This document shows positions 43,962 through 47,022 of a stretch of 47,022 bases of DNA, one piece after another. The position numbers were made by a program, and so were the translations under genes. This DNA comes from Acidobacteriota bacterium (GTDB lineage: Bacteria > Acidobacteriota > Thermoanaerobaculia > Multivoradales > Multivoraceae), in assembly GCA_021296535.1 (NCBI GenBank), contig JAGWAG010000034.1, positions 1 to 47,022 on the forward strand, read 5' to 3'. Numbering within the stretch: the first letter of the stretch is position 1; each line of letters begins with the position of its first letter. The notes below the pieces were generated by a model. It saw only the letters and a list, made by a program, of their open reading frames with translations. It had not been told where the DNA came from and did no database searches.

Positions 43962-44780
43962 ATGGACGGATTCAACCTACCGGTTCTCCTTGCCCTGGTC
44001 GCGGTCGCCGGCCTGCTGGTCTGGCGACGCGCCAACACCCTGACCTGGCTGCTCTTCAGTTGGGGAGCGCTGTGGGCCTTCTTCAAGTACGGCTTCACGG
44101 TCCCGATTCCCCAGTCGGTGGCGACGATCTACCTCGGCATTACGACTCTCGCCCTGGTCTGTTTCGCCTCGTCGAGTCGCCAGCGGCTGGCGGAGGTCAC
44201 TTCGCCGATCGTGCGCCTGATTCGCGAGCCGCGCTACAAGCTCCCGCTCGCCGCGCTTCTCGTCGCTCTGCCGGCACTCGCCGCCTACAACGTCTACGCG
44301 GACATGAACGTCCCGCTCGAGGCGCCCGGCTTCGGACGGGAGGTCCATCCTTCTCCGAACCCGACGATCACGGTTCACGGCGAAACGATCGACATGGCGA
44401 CCGCGGACAACCCGTACACCCATCTCCACGAAGACGACCCGGAAGCCTACGAGGAACACCTGGAGAACGGCCGCCGCGTCTACTACGAAAACTGCTTCTG
44501 GTGCCACGGGGACGGCATGGGCGGAGACGGCATGTTCGCCCACGGCCTGAACCCGGTGCCCAGCAACTTCAACGACAGCGGCACGCTGCCGATCCTGCAG
44601 TCTTCCTTCGTCCATTGGCGGATCGCCCTCGGCGGTCCCGGTCTCCCGGAAGGCGGCACGCCCTGGGACAGCGCCATGCCGGCCTGGGAGAAGTTCCTCA
44701 CCACCGAGGAGATGTGGGACGTCAACCTGTTCATTTACGACTTCAATGGCTTCGAGCCGCGCGCGCTGGGGCAGCACTGA
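43962..44780 (+). CDS. Multi-helix membrane protein with C-terminal cytochrome c domain
   Basis: 272 residues. Three hydrophobic segments (about 6-21, 52-69 and 93-110, plus a possible one at 27-44) are followed by a periplasmic cytochrome c domain: ENCFWCHGDGMGGDG with C178-H182 and a possible Met ligand in AMPAWEKFL. A short DNPYTHLHEDDP sequence precedes it. Overlaps the next gene by TGATG. No counterpart in characterised ACIII operons is recognised; position implies part of the same complex. Confidence 0.88.
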   Translation: MDGFNLPVLLALVAVAGLLVWRRANTLTWLLFSWGALWAFFKYGFTVPIPQSVATIYLGITTLALVCFASSSRQRLAEVTSPIVRLIREPRYKLPLAALLVALPALAAYNVYADMNVPLEAPGFGREVHPSPNPTITVHGETIDMATADNPYTHLHEDDPEAYEEHLENGRRVYYENCFWCHGDGMGGDGMFAHGLNPVPSNFNDSGTLPILQSSFVHWRIALGGPGLPEGGTPWDSAMPAWEKFLTTEEMWDVNLFIYDFNGFEPRALGQH

Positions 44781-46585
44781 TGGCTGCTCATTCCATCCGC
44801 ACCGTGGCCGCGGTCGCCGCCGCGTTCCTGGCCGCGCCGCTGGCCGCCCAGGTCGACCTCGGCACCGAGGAGCAGCGAGCGGCCGGCAAGATCGTCTACG
44901 ACAAGTACTGCGGCCAGTGCCATGGCGATACCGGCGACGGCAACGGCTACGCCACCCCGCGGGTCCAGCCGAAGCCGCGCGACTTCACGACCGGCAAGTA
45001 CAAGTTCCGCACCACGCCGAACGGCATGCTGCCGACGGACGACGACCTGCGCCGGGTGATCGAGATCGGAGCCCCTTACACCTCGATGCCGGGCTGGCCG
45101 AACCTCACGAGCGCCGAAATCGACAACGTCATCTACTACATCAAGTTCTTCTCGCCCGACTTCGAGAACCCGGACCGGTACGGCGAGCCGATCGACATTC
45201 CACGGCCGCTCGAGTCGACCGAGGAGTCGATCGCCAGGGGCCGCGTGGTCTACGAGGAACAGGGCTGCGCCGCCTGCCACGGCGAGGTCGGCCGCGGCGA
45301 CGGTCCCTCCGCGCCGACCCTCGTCGACGACGCGGGCGACCACATCAAGGCCGCCGACCTCACCCAGCGCTGGACCTACCGCGGCGGGCCGACCAAGGAG
45401 GACATCTACCGCACCTTCTCCACCGGGCTGAACGGCACGCCGATGCCGTCCTACGCGGACTCGCTCGAAGTCGAGGACCGTCAGCACCTGGTGAACTACG
45501 TCTACTCCCTGGGCGACGGCGACGATCCGGGCTACGGCACGCTGATCACCGCCGTCTACTCCGAGGAAGCACTCGATCTGCAGGACGCGGAAGCACTCGA
45601 CGCCCTGTTCGAGAACACACCGATGACCCGTTTCCCCCTCGTTGGGCAGATCACCGAGCCCGGCCGGAACTTCTACCCCTCGGTCACGTCGATCGAAGCC
45701 CAGGCCGTCTACAACCGGGACGAGATCGCGTTCCGGGTGAGTTGGCACGACCTGCGCGCCGACAACACCGGCCGGAACAACCCGAGCCTCGAAGTGCCGA
45801 TGTGGAACGAGGACAACGGAATCGGCGGCGACGATGGGGGTGACGACGACGGCGGCTTCTTCGGTGTCGAGGAGGATTCCGGGAACGACGGTGACTTCTT
45901 CGGCGTTGAGGAAGAGGAACCCCAGGACGATGCCGGCTTCTTCGGCGTCGAGACGGCCGACGACAGCGGCGACGATTTCTTCGGTACGGACGACGACTTC
46001 TTCGGCGGCGGCGATACCGGCGGCGACGGCGCCGAGTTCTCCGATGCCGTGGCCCTCCAGTTCCCGGCTTCACTCGCCCCTGAAGACAAACCCCAACTCA
46101 AACCGTACTTCCTGTTCGGCGACAGCCAGAACCCGGTCGATCTCTGGTTCGTCAATCTGACCTACGGCGTCGCGGACACCTTCCGCGGCCGCGGCAGCGA
46201 TGCGATCGAGCCCACCGAGGCCGACATCGTCGAGGCCGTGACCTCGTACGACCAGGGCAAGTGGACGGTGACCTACAAGCGGCGCCGCGCGTCGCGCGCC
46301 GGCGTCAGCTTCGCGGAGGAGCAGTACACACCGGTCGCCTTCAGCGTGTGGGACGGCTTCAACCGGGAACGCGGCAACAAGCGCGCCCTCTCGTCCTGGT
46401 TCTACGTCTACACCGAGCCGAGCGTCGAGCAGACGGCAACCATCCCGGTGCTGCGGGCCGCCTTTCTCGTGCTCGTGATCGAGTTGCTCGTCGTGTTCCT
46501 CGTCCGCCGCCGCGCAGGTCAGGACGCGGCCGGCAAAAACACCGGCGGCGAAGCCATCACGGCGACCGAGGCTCCCGCGGTCTGA
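44780..46585 (+). CDS. Diheme cytochrome c fused to an ethylbenzene dehydrogenase-type heme b domain, with FFG-repeat insert
   Basis: 601 residues. Signal peptide (VAAVAAAFLAAPLAAQ), two cytochrome c domains (CGQCH 44-48, CAACH 163-167), then from about 255 a beta-rich domain like the heme b subunit of ethylbenzene dehydrogenase/DMSO-type enzymes (EB_dh): RFPLVGQITEPGRNFYP, AVYNRDEIAFRVSWHD, DAVALQFPASL, VDLWFVNLTYG, KWTVTYKR. A C-terminal helix (about 555-575) anchors it. Between residues 350 and 417 an acidic, glycine-rich segment with five FFG units interrupts the EB_dh domain. The first c domain resembles that of the gene at 5800-6849. Last gene of the operon; role inferred as electron entry or exit for the complex. 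Confidence 0.88.
   Translation: MAAHSIRTVAAVAAAFLAAPLAAQVDLGTEEQRAAGKIVYDKYCGQCHGDTGDGNGYATPRVQPKPRDFTTGKYKFRTTPNGMLPTDDDLRRVIEIGAPYTSMPGWPNLTSAEIDNVIYYIKFFSPDFENPDRYGEPIDIPRPLESTEESIARGRVVYEEQGCAACHGEVGRGDGPSAPTLVDDAGDHIKAADLTQRWTYRGGPTKEDIYRTFSTGLNGTPMPSYADSLEVEDRQHLVNYVYSLGDGDDPGYGTLITAVYSEEALDLQDAEALDALFENTPMTRFPLVGQITEPGRNFYPSVTSIEAQAVYNRDEIAFRVSWHDLRADNTGRNNPSLEVPMWNEDNGIGGDDGGDDDGGFFGVEEDSGNDGDFFGVEEEEPQDDAGFFGVETADDSGDDFFGTDDDFFGGGDTGGDGAEFSDAVALQFPASLAPEDKPQLKPYFLFGDSQNPVDLWFVNLTYGVADTFRGRGSDAIEPTEADIVEAVTSYDQGKWTVTYKRRRASRAGVSFAEEQYTPVAFSVWDGFNRERGNKRALSSWFYVYTEPSVEQTATIPVLRAAFLVLVIELLVVFLVRRRAGQDAAGKNTGGEAITATEAPAV
45827..46030 (+). repeat. Region encoding five acidic FFG repeats
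   Basis: Residues 350-417 of the fusion cytochrome contain FFG at 360, 373, 387, 400 and 407, three of them as FFGVE, spaced 13, 14, 13 and 7 residues apart and surrounded by Asp/Gly/Glu. The DNA copies share GGCTTCTTCGG or GACTTCTTCGG cores but are diverged, so the repeat is not a recent slippage product. Confidence 0.75.
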
Positions 46586-46657
46586 ACCGGATCCACGTTC
46601 ACGCATCGATAGTCCATCTCTCGGAACCGACACTCCGTCTACAGAAGAGACACCACC

Positions 46658-47022
46658 ATGTACAAGACGATCTACGTCCCCGTCGACAACTCGGACTACT
46701 CGAACCAGGCGATCGCCTCCGCGGTCGAGCTGGGCCGGAAGTTCGACTCCACCATGGTCGGCTGCCACGTCTACGCGGCAAGCATGCACGACTACCGGTT
46801 CAAGCAGATGGAGTACACCCTGCCGGACGAGTACCTCGAGGAGACGGAGCTCGACCGCCAGCGGAAGATCCACGACTCCCTGATCACGATGGGCCTGGAA
46901 CTCATCTCGGAGAGCTACCTCGAACCGATGAAGGCCGTCTGCGACGAGGCCGACCTCGAGTTCGAGCCGAAGATGATGGACGGCAAGCACCACGTCGAGA
47001 TCGTCCGCGACATCCGCGAGTC
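46658..47022 (+). CDS. Universal stress protein family, cut by the window edge
   Basis: The first 121 residues are visible: MYKTIYVPVDNSDYSNQAIA with the usual strand-loop of USP domains, VELGRKFDSTMVGCHVYA, then a longer helical insertion than usual (YRFKQMEYTLPDEYLEETEL) and KHHVEIVRDI at the edge. USPs bind ATP or signal small-molecule stress; with 72 bases from the operon end it may be cotranscribed. The 3' end lies outside the window. Confidence 0.9.
   Translation, partial: MYKTIYVPVDNSDYSNQAIASAVELGRKFDSTMVGCHVYAASMHDYRFKQMEYTLPDEYLEETELDRQRKIHDSLITMGLELISESYLEPMKAVCDEADLEFEPKMMDGKHHVEIVRDIRE

Overview
The window is a GC-rich stretch of bacterial chromosome (about two thirds G+C by eye) from an aerobic, Gram-negative-type organism. 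Lipoprotein and Sec signal peptides, periplasmic multiheme cytochromes and parts of an alternative complex III (ACIII) support this. The mix of act genes, a TAT-variant molybdopterin-like protein, a beta-helix/diheme cytochrome pair, NIPSNAP lipoproteins and PQQ dehydrogenase recalls Acidobacteriota or a related heterotrophic lineage; this is inference, as no rRNA or other marker gene is present. I found no tRNA, rRNA, CRISPR array, transposase, integrase or phage gene.

Layout. 1-16985: single metabolic genes on both strands: PQQ dehydrogenase (partial), M20 peptidase, frameshifted carboxylesterase, PhlG-like hydrolase, diheme cytochrome, SerC, molybdopterin oxidoreductase, glycerophosphodiesterase, broken aminopeptidase, DAACS symporter, LLM oxidoreductase, Eis-like acetyltransferase and a DUF2911-like secreted protein. 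17020-30317: an unbroken minus-strand run of eleven genes. In transcription order these are ATP-grasp/alpha-E/transglutaminase; STAS protein, receiver-SpoIIE phosphatase, RsbW-like kinase, periplasmic binding protein and histidine kinase (a partner-switching plus two-component module); then an ABC ATPase, a MacB/FtsX-type permease and an HlyD-type adaptor. 30658-36805: a lone pseudopilin, a NIPSNAP lipoprotein, an epoxide-hydrolase-like enzyme, a small monoheme cytochrome, the beta-helix/diheme pair and a frameshifted SCO protein.

36918-46585 is the most notable part: a tightly coupled respiratory operon. It starts like an ACIII operon (actA, actB, actE), but the quinol-binding NrfD-type subunit ActC and also ActD/ActF are absent. 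In their place is a 639-residue CydA-like membrane protein of the cytochrome bd superfamily, followed by three more membrane-anchored cytochrome c proteins, the last a diheme/ethylbenzene-dehydrogenase-type fusion with an unusual acidic FFG-repeat insert. A universal stress protein gene runs off the right edge. I infer a hybrid electron-transfer chain in which Fe-S/heme c modules of ACIII type work with a bd-type membrane core.

Other structure: three divergent gene pairs whose start codons overlap in one CATG; several near-perfect palindromes (13752-13810, 18237-18264, 43853-43870); a 169-bp imperfect inverted repeat at 30351-30519; a 31-bp tandem repeat with dispersed relatives; and an unusual number of genes that need a frameshift to be whole (1-1534, 3425-4974, 11298-12484, 36165-36805, perhaps 30658-31386), which points either to assembly errors or to gene decay.
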